Source: Cordia subcordata
Taxonomy: Eukaryota; Streptophyta; Magnoliopsida; Boraginales; Cordiaceae
Reading direction: 5' to 3'
DNA length: 64,000 nucleotides
Assembly (NCBI GenBank): GCA_028554755.1
Contig: JAPTOF010000020.1
Span: 2,485,001-2,549,000, forward strand
Shown: piece by piece, positions 47,429 to 59,500 of the stretch
How positions within the stretch are numbered: position 1 is the stretch's first letter
Layout of the letters: every line of letters begins with the position of its first letter
The notes under the pieces: model-generated
What the model was told of the DNA's origin: nothing
The model's database searches: none
What the model saw: the letters and a program-made list of their open reading frames with translations, nothing else
Program-made: the position numbers and the translations under genes

Positions 47429-48668
47429 ATGTCGGTAGATTCTGTAGGTCGACCTAACTCTCCATCGAGTGTGGGTGTTCTAAGAATTCGGGTTGTCAAA
47501 GCAAACAATCTCGTCAAACATGATCTGTTTAGCGATAGTGATCCCTACGTTGAAATCATCATGGGCAAACAGGTTTGTTGTCTTTCTGATATATATAGTC
47601 AACCCTGGGCATGGACATACTTGCACCATGTATTATAACTTGTGTGCAAGTGGTATCTTCGTTTTGACAGATTATTAATTTTAAAGATGATCTTCTGTTT
47701 TCTAATTTGTGAGAAAAACTAATTAAAGTTTACAAACACGTTCTCTCACGTACGTACTTAGTGAACAATATGATGCAGTCTTTGCATCATATGTTTCTCA
47801 CCGAACAATATGAATGGAACTGTTAAGACCCTGTTGTAGGAAGCAATAAAAATACCTTAGCGAGAACTCATAGATGTATCTTTTGGTTTCGCTACATCTT
47901 ATTCAGAGTTATTGTTGCAGATTGGACAGACTAGTATTAAGAATAACGACAACAACCCTACTTGGAATGAGGATTTTGATCTTTCCTTGAAGGATATTAC
48001 TGCTCCAATAATTCTTGTGAGTATTTCCTCCTAATTTTTTATAAGACAATTTTTTTTTTTTTGGTTCACCATGCTTATTTGACTATTCAATTGTCTGATG
48101 ACAATGAAAATTTTCCTTTAGAATGCTTAAATAAATTCGAAATTTTCTTGTTCTACATAAAAAAATCGAAGATTACTATATATACAAGCTCTTAAATTCA
48201 CCATATTTATCTAATTTTGAAATGTAGAGAGCATATGATGATCATCTCTTTTTTCTGAAATTCTTTATATTCTTTACTGAATAGGTCCCTCCTTGAGTTA
48301 TAATTGCTTAATTAGTTATTTATCTTGGTCTTTTAGGACCATAACACTTGTAAATTTTGACAGTACTCTATTGGCTCTCTGTGTTATGCGTGCAGACTAT
48401 GTATGACTGGGACAGGTTCACTAGACCAGACAAAATGGGCGATGCAGAACTTGACATAAAACCTTTACTAGAGTGTTCAAATATGAAAGAACCGCAAAGC
48501 TTCCGGGATGGTACTGAAGTTAGTAGAGTTCAGCCAACCCCAAAAAATTGTCTTGCTCATGAGAGCTCCATTGTCTGGAAAAATGCAAAATTGACCCAAG
48601 ATATCACCCTCAAACTCAGAAATGCCAAACGTGGTGTGCTGCAGATTCAACTTGAGTTGCTTAAATAA
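47429..48668 (+). CDS. CAR-type C2-domain protein, tandem copy 2 (diverged)
   Basis: Exons 47429-47572, 47921-48016 and 48396-48668, with GT-AG introns at the same places as copies 1 and 3. The product is 170 residues. The C2 start GVLRIRVVKANNLVKHD, SDSDPYVEI and MYDWDRFTRPDKMGDAEL keep the Asp residues of both calcium loops, and the CAR tail (DIKPLLEC to SIVWKNAKLTQDITLKLRN) is present. Exon 2 is strongly changed: IGQTSIKNNDNNPTW and DFDLSLKDITAP where copy 3 has KVKTRVVKDSCNPEW and ELTLYVKDPNLP. The coding frame is open and the splice sites are intact, so it may be functional but altered. Expected role is as in copy 1. Confidence 0.85.
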
Positions 48669-48717
48669 ATCCCTTATTGAAGCTGTATGCTCTTAAGACA
48701 TATTTACATTTATACAC

Positions 48718-48718
<1 letters not shown>

Positions 48719-48760
<42 letters not shown>

Positions 48761-48783
48761 ACTGTGTGTGTGTGATTGTGTGT
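48719..48783. repeat. (AT)n(GT)n microsatellite in the 3' UTR of CAR copy 2
   Basis: About 20 bp of TA repeats followed by GT repeats with AC/AT interruptions, starting 51 bp after the stop codon. It is absent from the 3' UTR of copies 1 and 3. The minus-strand frame over it (48710-48937) is a repeat artefact. Confidence 0.85.
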
Positions 48784-49039
48784 ATATATCCTGCAAAATG
48801 TGTTGCGTGGCTCTCTTTAGGCTGCTAGCTCGTCCAAGGACTAACGACGAAGGATGTATATTTTCCCTTACGTTGTATGGACAAGTTGGCAGAGAAACCC
48901 TGTCTAGTAGTTTGTTTAAGTAAAAATAATGCAACACTATGTATTTCTTAATGTTTCCTGTTAAATGGAAATCTAGATATATTATGTTAATGTTTTTTGG
49001 CTACTTTGTCTTCACTTGTATGTACGGTGAAAAAGAAAT

Positions 49040-49045
49040 AATAAA
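49040..49045 (+). terminator. Candidate poly(A) signal of CAR copy 2
   Basis: AATAAA in GAAATAATAAAATGCG, the same context as after CAR copy 1. Confidence 0.6.
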
Positions 49046-49364
49046 ATGCGAATTCTATGCATATTTCTAAAGGGCAAAGGAAGCCGATAATGAGAGAGAG
49101 TAACAGCATATACGGAAAAAGTCTGATTTAATTTGCTTCTCTCTCTGCACTAGATGCGAGGACATCCAAATTCTAATATTTGACAACATAACAGATTTTG
49201 ATGATGCCTTGATCATAGTAAAAGGAAATTAGAACTAAAAAGACAAAGAAAAAAGGAATGCGAAAAGTAAAAATATGAAGAAGAAAGTAAATTAGAACTA
49301 CAAAGAATCCATGCAACCTTCTCGGTTTCGTTAGGTTCCGCGGAAGAAACCGCGAATGTGAGCT

Positions 49365-49877
49365 AGGGGTGAGCATTCGCTTTAATCGAATTTTAATAAT
49401 TGAATTTTTTGAAATTTTAAAAATTAATAACTAAAATCGAACCGAACAATATTAATAACTAAAATTATTTAGCTAATTTTTTCGGTTTGGTTTTGATTAT
49501 AATCGAAATAACCGAATTTTTACAAGAACCTCATACATTATTCAAAACTAACTTAAGTAACCAAATTTCTTTGTAATTCTAATAACCAATTCCATCATCC
49601 ATCATCAAAATTCACATTAGGCATATAAGAGCAACATAAACTTATAAATATATATGACCGTAAACTTAAAAAATAATAACTAAATAAAAATTTTTAATAA
49701 AAAAAAGTATTCGGTTTTTGGGTTATTAGTTGAACTTTTGGAGAAATAATTGAACGATGACTGATATTTTGTTTTATTTTTGATAAAAAAAATCGAACCC
49801 AACATAAAAAAATAAACAAACTGAATTTTATATTTTGGTCAAGTCCAATTCAATTATTTGATTATAAGTTGTTCACC
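49365..49877. mobile_element. TIR element, about 510 bp
   Basis: Left end GGGGTGAGCATTCG and right end ATAAGTTGTTCACC are inverted. The interior is AT-rich with AATCGAA and ACCGAA words. The family is similar to 38419-38893. Confidence 0.5.
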
Positions 49878-50282
49878 TGTAAGTTATGTTATTTCGCTTG
49901 CAGTCATCTGACCTTTTTTGCTTTTTCCCCACTCCTTTTGCCAACTGGTCATCTCATTTGTTTGTTTTCTTTTGGTCAAGAATCAATTCGTTGTTAGAAT
50001 AAACCTCAATTTTTTTAAAAAAAAATGGGGCAAGTTAAGCTTTTAATTCCACAAAAAATATATACAAGGCAAGGGGATTAAAACCAACGTTCTAAATAAT
50101 ACTTGATTTTGCAGCGTATCGTTATATTTACGATGCTACAAAAGCATTTTTGCGATAGAAAACAAAAGGGCTTCTCTTTTCCCTTTCTGTGCTGTCATGA
50201 AATCTTACCCTTTAAATTTTTTTGCTAAAAATATATAGAGTGTCCCTCACGTGTCATCAGTTGTCCACCGTCCAATAATTTA

Positions 50283-50442
50283 GGCACGTTTGGTTTATTT
50301 CTTTTAGATAAAAGTACTAAAGTACATTTTTTTTTAAAAGAATAACTTTTTTTATAAATTAAATTTAAAATTTTTAAAAGATGCAGCATTTTTCAAATTA
50401 TTAAAAAATTACTTTTAAAACAAACCAATTCAAACCAACCAC
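50283..50442. mobile_element. Tourist-like MITE, 160 bp
   Basis: Ends GGCACGTTTGGTTTATTT and TTCAAACCAACCAC are imperfectly inverted, with TTA on both sides (50280-50282 and 50443-50445). Confidence 0.6.
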
Positions 50443-50505
50443 TTAAAACAAATCGAAGGCACCTCGTTCGGCAAATACTAATTTCTTGGTGGACCCGTCT
50501 TGTAA

Positions 50506-50873
50506 GAGCTTGTTTGGCTAACCAGCTTATAAGCTTATAAGTCATAAAAGAGAATTTACATGTTTAGCAATACAACTTATAAGCACTTTTTAATAGGTTA
50601 TAAGCTGAAAAAAAGGATCAATCTGCCATTTTTCTTTGAAAAGCTTATAAGCTTATTGGTTAAATTAATGAAAAAACAAATTTATCCTTGAAAAAAATAT
50701 CATATTAATTAATGACATGTTATTTTTAGTCATTTTAATTACCATTGTTACTTATAAATAGTTATATACCAAACATGTTAAATAAGCGCATGTTATCCAA
50801 ATACATTATAACTTAGTTTATAAGCATTTTTTTTACTTATAAGCATTAAAAATAAGCTTAGCCAAACAGGCTC
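50506..50873. mobile_element. Tourist-like MITE, 368 bp
   Basis: Inverted ends GAGCTTGTTTGGCTAA and TTAGCCAAACAGGCTC, with TAA on both sides (50503-50505 and 50874-50876). It contains repeated CTTATAAGC words. It lies about 290 bp upstream of CAR copy 3. Confidence 0.85.
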
Positions 50874-51158
50874 TAAAGGTGGTACCTGGTGGATTCTCCA
50901 TGTGGACCCGCCCAATACCAAACGTTGCACTCATTAATTTGTGGCTACAATTCAGGAGGTACCAACACTAATGCAAATTTGTCCCAAGTAAATCCAACAT
51001 AGGATTTTTCCAAATTGTGGTATTAAAGATAAGCTGGTTGATGGATAAGCACTTATTTAATTGTCTAAACTCTTGCGGACACCATCTAGCTCGTTTCAGT
51101 TTTGTCACAACCCGAAGCTGTTGCTGTAAAGTGGTAGGTTCTGGTTGCTTCTACTACA

Positions 51159-53817
51159 ATGGATTCAATTCTGGGTCTGTTAAGAATTCGGGTTCGGAGA
51201 GGCATCAACCTTGCTGTCCGTGACACTGTCAGCAGTGATCCCTACGTTGTTGTCACCGTCGGCGAACAGGTATGCTTGGCTGTCTGATCATCTACTCTTG
51301 AACCACGTTGTTGTATCTTAACCACTAGGCGTGCTTGCTTTTTTTTTTATTTTTGTTTGATTTTTAACCTGTTTTAGCAAACAGTCAATAATCTACAAGA
51401 ATTAAAGTTGTATTCTTGTTTATGGCCTATTAAAAGGAAAAGAGTCTGTGGTGGGATCTTCACATATATAGAAAGATCATTTTCAGTCTGATAATTATGA
51501 TGTGACATTCCTTGAGATTTTATCTTGACGAATTTGTCAGAACAAATTCGGGTTCTTTGTTATGATGATTATTTCTTAAATTCGGGTTCTTTTTGATATT
51601 ATCCGGTGATTGTAATCGATCTACTTATGTTTCATGCCTTGTTGAGCTGTTTCTTAAGTTGAATTCATATGCTGCAAGTGTTCTTTTTGGTAATTAAAGA
51701 AGTGTCTATGAACTAAATCAAAACATTACATTCATGGTACACATTTTAATTAACCAATTTGAGTAAGATCAAAGGTCCTTCATCGGCAAAAGAGATGGGG
51801 ATTCACCTACATTAGCACTCCAATCTAGTGGTAGATTATCCGAAGCTAGGCGTTTCACAACCAGATCCACAGGTTTGTTGCCTGATCGTTGAGCCACTGG
51901 AAATTGATAGGGTGAAAGGGTGATGCACAGGATAATCCACTTCAAAAATATTTGCTCCAAGATCAGTAAGGTATCTAACCGTAGATTATCCTGGAGGACA
52001 GGTTGGATAGATGACTCTGTTCACAATTTCACATGTATTTTAATTGTCACTAGCATTATTATATCTCTTTCTGGTAGGTGTATCGTTGATATTAGTTTCT
52101 ATTTTCAACCTAGTCACAGGCTGAAAGCACTAATGGTCATTAGCTTTCTGCGGGGAATTTGCATAATCACCCTGTGATTGAAGTATAAGATATGGCTTTG
52201 GACCTTTGATGGGGAACTTACCACTAAAGGGAATTTAAAAAAGAAAAAAGAAAAAAGAAAAGACCTTTTTGAAGAAGAGACTTTAATTGATGGTTACAGA
52301 CTGTATACTTAGTAATAGGTCCTACAATGACATTCACATGATAAAGTTGCTTTCAAGTAGAAAAGAAGAGAAAATCATGCTAAAGAATTAAAATTTATTA
52401 GATTTTGATTTCTTATAAAATATTTAGGTCGTACCTGCATATTTTTCTTTGGGAACAATCAGAAATCAAAAGTTGCAGATTCTTGTGCAAGAAGCAATAA
52501 AGATGACCTATTGAGCACACTCCAAGAATTACCATCTTTTGTAACCAGTTGTATGAACTGAAAATGAGGAAGAAAAATCTTGTCCTGCAATGAAAAGATC
52601 TCTTCATCATTTCCCAGCTAGATAACATTTGGAACTTACTTATCTAGAATGTAAGATTAACAGGAGTATGATGTCTTCGGACTCAAGAGGTTGTGAGAGT
52701 TAATTGACTAGAATGAACCAATGTATTATTTGTTCATTCTTGATGAGAGAGATTTTATTAAAACTCTGAACTGTAAGAATTGAAGCAAGAACCGTATTTG
52801 ATTATATCGTTGTGTTGAAAACAGAAGGAGAAAGCTGTGAAGTACATATTATTTTTTAAAGGCAACCCCTTGAACTCCTTTGGTGGTTAAATCTAATATT
52901 TCCAAGACTGAAATTATTTTAAGGAGTTGTGTGACAATGTATTATTGGATCTCTTAGATGCATAATTTTATAGCTATCTCTGATTATCGTAGTTATTGTT
53001 GCAGAAAGTAAAGACTAGAGTTGTGAAGGACAGCTGCAACCCTGAGTGGAATGAGGAGTTGACTCTTTATGTGAAGGATCCCAATCTTCCAGTAACCCTT
53101 GTGAGTATTTCATTATAACTGAGAGCTTAAGTTGTTTTGTTTGATAATTACTTGATGTCAAGTATTGAGGTTTACCATGCTCATTTGACAATTCAGCTCC
53201 ATAACTATCATGATATAATAATCTTCTAAAAATTTTAATTAAATTTGTTTTCTTTTGTGTCTTCCACATTAAGTTGGAGCATTTGCTCATTATGAATTTC
53301 AGTAGTTCCTTTCTATATTTATAGATAGGCTTAGGCTTCAGAACTGCTTTCAATTAAAATGCCACTATATGTGTTGCATTTAAAAATTAACTAGTATATC
53401 TATCTTTTCCGAAAATTCTTGATTTTCTTATTGAATAGATCTCTTCTTAAGCCTTGGTGTTTTGAGGACCTTAAAATGGATAAAGACAGGACATAACATT
53501 TGTACAATTTTATTGGCTGTTATATTATGCAGACTGTCTATGACAAGGACACCTTCACCATAGATGACAAAATGGGAGTTGCAGAATTTGACATAAAACA
53601 GTTACTAGAGTGTATAAATATGGGCCGGGAAGGCCTCCCAAATGGTACCACAGTTGGTAGAGTTCAGCCAAGCGAAAATAATTGTCTTAGTGATGAGAGC
53701 TGCATTGTCTGGAATGATGGCAAAATGACCCAAGATATGATCCTCAGACTGAGAAATGTGGAATGTGGTGAGGTGGAGATTCAAATTGAATGGATTAATC
53801 TATCAGGTCGCAAATGA
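51159..53817 (+). CDS. CAR-type C2-domain protein, tandem copy 3 (canonical)
   Basis: Exons 51159-51269, 53005-53100 and 53533-53817; introns are 1,735 and 432 bp, GT-AG, phase 0. The first exon has only 37 codons and is easily missed. The product is 163 residues: MDSILGLLRIRVRRGINLAV, then RDTVSSDPYVVV (first calcium loop), KVKTRVVKDSCNPEWNEEL, TVYDKDTFTIDDKMGVAEF (second loop) and the CAR-specific block DIKQLLEC to CIVWNDGKMTQDMILRLRNV. It is the copy closest to typical CAR proteins, which recruit ABA receptors to the plasma membrane and act with calcium. MGVAEF replaces the common MGDAEF. It probably represents the ancestral locus, with copies 1 and 2 derived upstream. Confidence 0.9.
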
Positions 53818-54189
53818 ATCCAGAGTTGAAGTATGCTCTTCATACGTCCGCTCCTGGATTTGTTGTGAAGGTCTTTTGGAAACTTCTCATCTAACTATAT
53901 GCCCCCCTATGTGATTTATAAATTGGTATATAACCTTGTCTATTAGTTTGCTAAGTTAAATAATAGCCTCGCGATTAGCGGAAATGCAGTGGTTCTGTTG
54001 TAATAGAACACAGTACTGAGGCTCAGTTGCGAATATGCATTTCCTAATGTTTCCTCTTATATTGAGGATTTTCATGTAATGAATTCCTTTGGCTACTTCC
54101 CTTTGGCTTGAAGAATGTAAAAGAAAATGAAAATGTGACTCCAATTGGAAACGGTTAAGTACCTGCTGATGCTTCTCCATCAACGAAAC

Positions 54190-55069
54190 TTTACATGATT
54201 ATGCTAAGGCTAATGCATTCTAGAGCTGAGGCATCTGCATTTTCCCAGAGGCAAAAAATGGAGAATCTGTAATCTCACGCGCGCTTTTTCATGTGGAAGG
54301 ATATATAGATGGATATTAATATTGGAATACTTCTATAATAGGAAAAAGACATCCAGGTCCTTTGTTTTTAGGTATTAGATCAAACAAATCTTTCAATTTT
54401 TTCCCCTCTTCTAAGGTCTCTCAGTTGGTTAAACTCAATGGAATAGTTAAATGTCTTCAACAACTGTCATTTATGCCCTTAACGAGTCAAATGACTTGCC
54501 GATGTTTCTTTTTTTTAAATATTTTCCAATAAAGCGGTAAAATGTATAAACATATATTTTATTCTTTTAATTACTTTAAAATATAAGAAATAAAAATTAA
54601 AAGAAAGTAATTAAAGACATTTATTGGATTTTCTCTTTTTCTCTTAGAAAAAATTTTGGAAATTTTCTAATGGGAATATGATTCTTGGGAAAAGTTTTAA
54701 TTTATTTTTATTTTTTATTTTTGACCAACTAAAATAGGAAATGAACCATGTTAAAAAATAAATTTTTTTTGTCATATCACTTGTCTTGTTAAGGGCATAA
54801 ATGGTATTTTGTAAGGGTAGTTGACTTATTCATTAAATTTAACTTATAGAGGGACCTAGGAAGGAGGGGGGAAAAAAAGGGGGGGGGGGGGGAACTGGAA
54901 GATCTATTTGATTTAATAATTAGAAATAAGGTATCTGAATACCTTTTTCCCCTTAAACTGCAATGAGTACGCAGCTACGATCCTATGGATATCTGCTCCC
55001 CAAATACAGCAATATTATCCAGATTTTTACGCTCAAGTAGAGGGATGATTTGTTCGTGCAAATATTCCA
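54190..55069. other. Intergenic after CAR copy 3
   Basis: AT-rich with a G homopolymer run (about 54875-54892). The 54350-54860 stretch (ATGTCTTCAACAACTGTCATTTATGCCCTTAAC, read in parts, and a near inverted GGGCATAAATGGTATTTTG) may be a decayed TIR element. No gene seen. Confidence 0.4.
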
Positions 55070-56270
55070 CAAACCGTTAAACTTTTAAAATATCCTGTAG
55101 CCCTCTAAAGTTCTTCAAATAAGGAGTGCGCATTTTGTTTTCTGTTTTTGGTCAAAATTATATAAAATTTTTTGTGTTTTGACAAATTCATATAAAACTT
55201 CTTATTTTTTAAAAAATCGTTAATTCACTTTATATTATAGAGAAGGTTATACAAAACTCGTAAGGAGCGACTCAAAGATGTGGCAATAACTATGAATTAT
55301 GACTATTAATTGTTACTCGTTGATTTTAAGATATGAACTAGTTGACGGGCATGACAAGCACTATACTACAACCATAAGAAAAGAGAGAATTTCCTCGTTT
55401 ACTTTGTAAGTTAAAATAATGAGTTGTCCTACACAAGTCTTCTTGAGTTTGAATTCATGTTTGTCACTCGCAAATCATTGGACAGTATCCGTGCAGTTGG
55501 GCCGAGCCCAATTAACGAGTCCAAGGACAAGATATTGAGTTATAGATTTTTCTCTTTTTTATTTTTTTTTCCAGATTGAGGTATAGATGCAAACCCAATT
55601 TTAACTATTACATTATTATCAAAATAGAGAAATCAAAACACTTTTAATCTTTCATACTTACTATATAAATATATATACACACATACATACATACCTACAT
55701 ACATACATACCTATATACTTCGAATTTATATATACATACATATATTTGGAGCTTGGGCGAATGGAGCATTGGATCAGTGGGACTCCATTAAACTCTTTAA
55801 AATCTCTCTCTAGCCCTCCAAAGTTCTTTAAATAAAGAGTACTGTAATCGCAAAAGTTGCATTCTGAGTTTTAGTATTTTGTCTAAATTGCGTAAAACTT
55901 TGTGTTTTGTCAAAATCACACAAGTTACACAAAATCCGTTAGGAGCGACTCAAGATGTGATAAGAACTATGAATTATGACTGTAATTGTTAATCATTGAT
56001 AACTAGAACTACAACCATAAGAAAGGAGAAAATTTCCTCTTTTACTTTGTAGGTTAAAATAATAAGTTGTCCTACACTAGTCTTCTGGAGTTGAATCCAT
56101 GGTAGTCTCGATTGTAAATCATTGGATCGTAACCCCGAAGTTCTGGGCGGAGCCCAATAACGAATCCAGGGACAAGATGTTGAGTTATAGATCCAAACCC
56201 AACTTTAACTATTACATTATTATCAAAATAGAGAAATCAAAACACTTATTAGTCTTTCATAATCACTACA
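55070..56270. repeat. Tandem duplication upstream of the phosphoglucomutase-like gene
   Basis: Two direct units, about 55070-55670 and 55790-56270. They share TAGCCCTC.AAAGTTCTT, GGAGCGACTCAA, ACAACCATAAGAAA.GAGA, TTGTCCTACAC.AGTCTTCT and ATCATTGGA..GTA. Both end in AATAGAGAAATCAAAACACTT followed by ATATATACATA repeats. They are non-coding and may affect the gene's promoter. Confidence 0.75.
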
Positions 56271-56551
56271 TATATACATATTTCTGTGTGTTATATATAC
56301 ATAATTAGATACATATATGCTTCAATTTTGTCAATGAGAATATACCTATCGTTGTTCCTCAATGAAATATCGAAGACAATTAGACAAAACCAGAAAAAAT
56401 CTTCGCATTTGGAAGTTTGCTTGTTTTCAGATATTTTCACCTTCGCATAGCCATCCAGCGAAAGGTCATGGCTAGTGAGACAATCTTATCTCTCAAACTA
56501 TCTTTGCTTGGTCAAGAAAAATCTTCTCTTTAAAAGCTTCGAAACTGACCA

Positions 56552-59500
56552 ATGTCACCCAAGCTTGCAGCAACCATGGCTTCCACTTCAACACCATCGC
56601 AGTCTTTATTACAAAGCATTGCCTCACAAATGAACTTCTCCTTATTCCCAATAACTAGAACACTTCAAACAAGGCTTATTAATAATACTCCATTAACGCC
56701 ATTTCCTTTCTGCACCAGAACTTCATTGCGTGTAGAGTCTTCCACGACTGCGAAATACAATGAAGTTCTCGTGGATGAAGAAATGGACAAGATTAGAAGG
56801 CTGCAAAATGGTTCAGATGTTCGCGGTGTGGCTCTGGAAGGCGAGAAGGGTCGAACCGTAGACCTTAAGCCGCCGGCCGTGGAAGCCATTGCAGAAAGCT
56901 TTGGAGAATGGGTGATTAATGGGCTGAAGAAGGAAGAAGCTAGAGAAGAACCAGTGAAAGATGTTAGGGTTTCACTTGGACGAGACCCTAGAGTTTCAGG
57001 GGCATCATTGAGTGTGGCTGTTTTTGCAGGTCTTGCTCGTGCTGGGTGTTTGGTGTTTGATATGGGGCTTGCGACTACGCCAGCTTGCTTCATGAGTACA
57101 TTGTTGCCTCCATTTGTGTACGATGCTTCCATTATGGTATTATATATTCCTCTGCTTATGAGTAACTTTTCCTTTTATATAGCACAACGTTTCTCCTGTT
57201 TGAACTGACTTATACATATTCTACTGGGCCATATAAATGGCAAAATAAAACTAATCTACTACACCTTAGCTCTTAGTTTCTTACTGTTCTTGTCCCCTAA
57301 TGCAATATGCGAAGCTTGAAAGTTCTACATTTCAATCTAGCTACTTTCATGCATGACACTGTAGGGTCTTTTCCAGCTTTTCTTTTTTTTTTTTTTTTCT
57401 CCTCGACAATCCCCTCACCCCCAAACCAAATTATGTTCTCCAGGGGATTCAAACTCAGGTCACTATTTATGGAGAAGTAGACCTGACCAGATCTATCCCT
57501 CATCCCGAGTCTTTACGTGCTTGCTTCACTTAAATTACTAGTTTTTATATTAATTATCCAAAGCCCAGCGTGTAATATGATTATGTAAATGGACTATTGG
57601 AAGTGGATAAATCAAACCCTATAGATTTATTAAAGCAGTCGAAGAACAATTTATTTTCATCAATTTTCAAATTCAACTGTAGATTTTGTTCAACTCTTAA
57701 CTGACTCAAAATCATTTGTTCTTATGACGCTATCATGTCACAAGATTTACAGACCTCGAATGAATCTCATATAATCTTACCAGAAAATGACCTTCTAGTA
57801 GTAAGAAAATAAAAGTATACAATTTCTCAAATGCATTTTCAGAACACAATTACAATGGATTAATGAATTAATTAGCATATGTTAGCTAACAATTTTGTGT
57901 AAGTAATGTATTGTGTGTTGTGCAGATGACAGCATCTCACTTACCCTACACCCGAAATGGTCTCAAGTTTTTCACCAAGAAAGGGGGTTTAACGTCGACG
58001 GATGTGGAGGAGATATGCGACAAAGCAGCTCGCAAGTATGCGAACAGGGTCGTGAAGGTGTCGACGCTGCTGCGAACGCCGCCGGCGAAAGTAGATTTCA
58101 TGGCGACGTACGCAAAGCATCTCCGGGATATCATTAAGGAGAGAGTGAATCATCTTTCGCATTATGACACCCCTCTCAAAGGATTTCAGGTTCGTTCTCT
58201 AATTACACACATTTGTTAGTTTTGTTTGGGTCGGTAGCTCTCTGCGTTATTCTTGGCTGCATGCATGTGAACTCCAAGGAATGAAGCATAGCCACCCGTC
58301 ATGCATGCACCTTATCCTAGTTTATATTTTGGCTATGGTGGGCTTAAAATGCAAAATTATGCTGGCCACATATCATCTGTAGACTCTTTCAGGGATATTC
58401 TTCTTCTTTTAGGTTTTGAAGCTCTTTTTTCTTTTTTTCCCTTTTTTTTTTCTCCTTTTAGAAATATTTACTCTTGCTGTTTCTTCTGGGCTCTAGCTTT
58501 GTTAGCTAGAAGCTTTATTGTGGTGGTTAGCTGGCTCCAAATAAAAATTTCTGAACTAGGATGGAGGGCAATTTAGTCCTTTAAAAATTATATATACTGA
58601 AAAAAAAAAAAGATGATCCTTTTGGAAACATAATTTTTCTAACAAAGAAAAAAGCAGCGAAGGTTTTATCAGTGGCGGAGCTAGAATTTGGAGCTAAGAG
58701 GGGTGAATTTTTTTTAGAAAAAAGTTATTTAAATAATCGATGAAAAATTTTCAACAAAATATCCTATATAGAAAATTAATATAGAAATATATGTATATAT
58801 ATATGTATATATATATACATATATATTCTACTATTCTCATTATATTATAAAATATGCACATGATTGGCTAAGCAAATAAAATCTATTTTATTTTCCAAAC
58901 ACATTTCAACAAAAATATAAAGATAATTATCACTCATCCACTGATTGCAAAAAATTTATATATTACATATTTATAAATCCTTTTAGACATCTTCTCTTAT
59001 ATGACATATAAAAATCATAAAGAATTAATGTTTAAGTTATAAATTATCTCTTTTTTTTGTTAAATATATTATCACCACGAAAAAATAATTAATAAATATG
59101 TCATAATTTAAATATTATTAATTAAATTTTGTTTAAACTTTTATTGAAAATCATTTAAAATAAATTAAATAAACAATAATATATTGAGATTTTAAATACT
59201 TATTAAACTTAATGAGCTTTTCAATTAGTAATATAAATTGGGAAGGAGGGGGGCGACATATCAAGTATCTGGGCACCGGGGGGGGGGGGAGGGGGGAGAG
59301 GCAAAACATCAATGAAAATAATCAAATTCATAAAATATACACTATAATATAAAAAAAAATGTTTGAACTAGGGGAGGGGGGCCTACAGCCTTTGCTGGGC
59401 CCATCCCTCCATCATTTGGTTTTATTGATATTAACAGACATGAGTAATAATGTTATGCTCGAGTCTAGGCCTGCAAGTGAAACTAGTGTTATAAGCATAA

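Noticed and set aside
56665..57132. Antisense frame of 155 codons within the first exon of the phosphoglucomutase-like gene
   Set aside because: Mirrors the real exon, whose protein continues through correct splice sites with known motifs.
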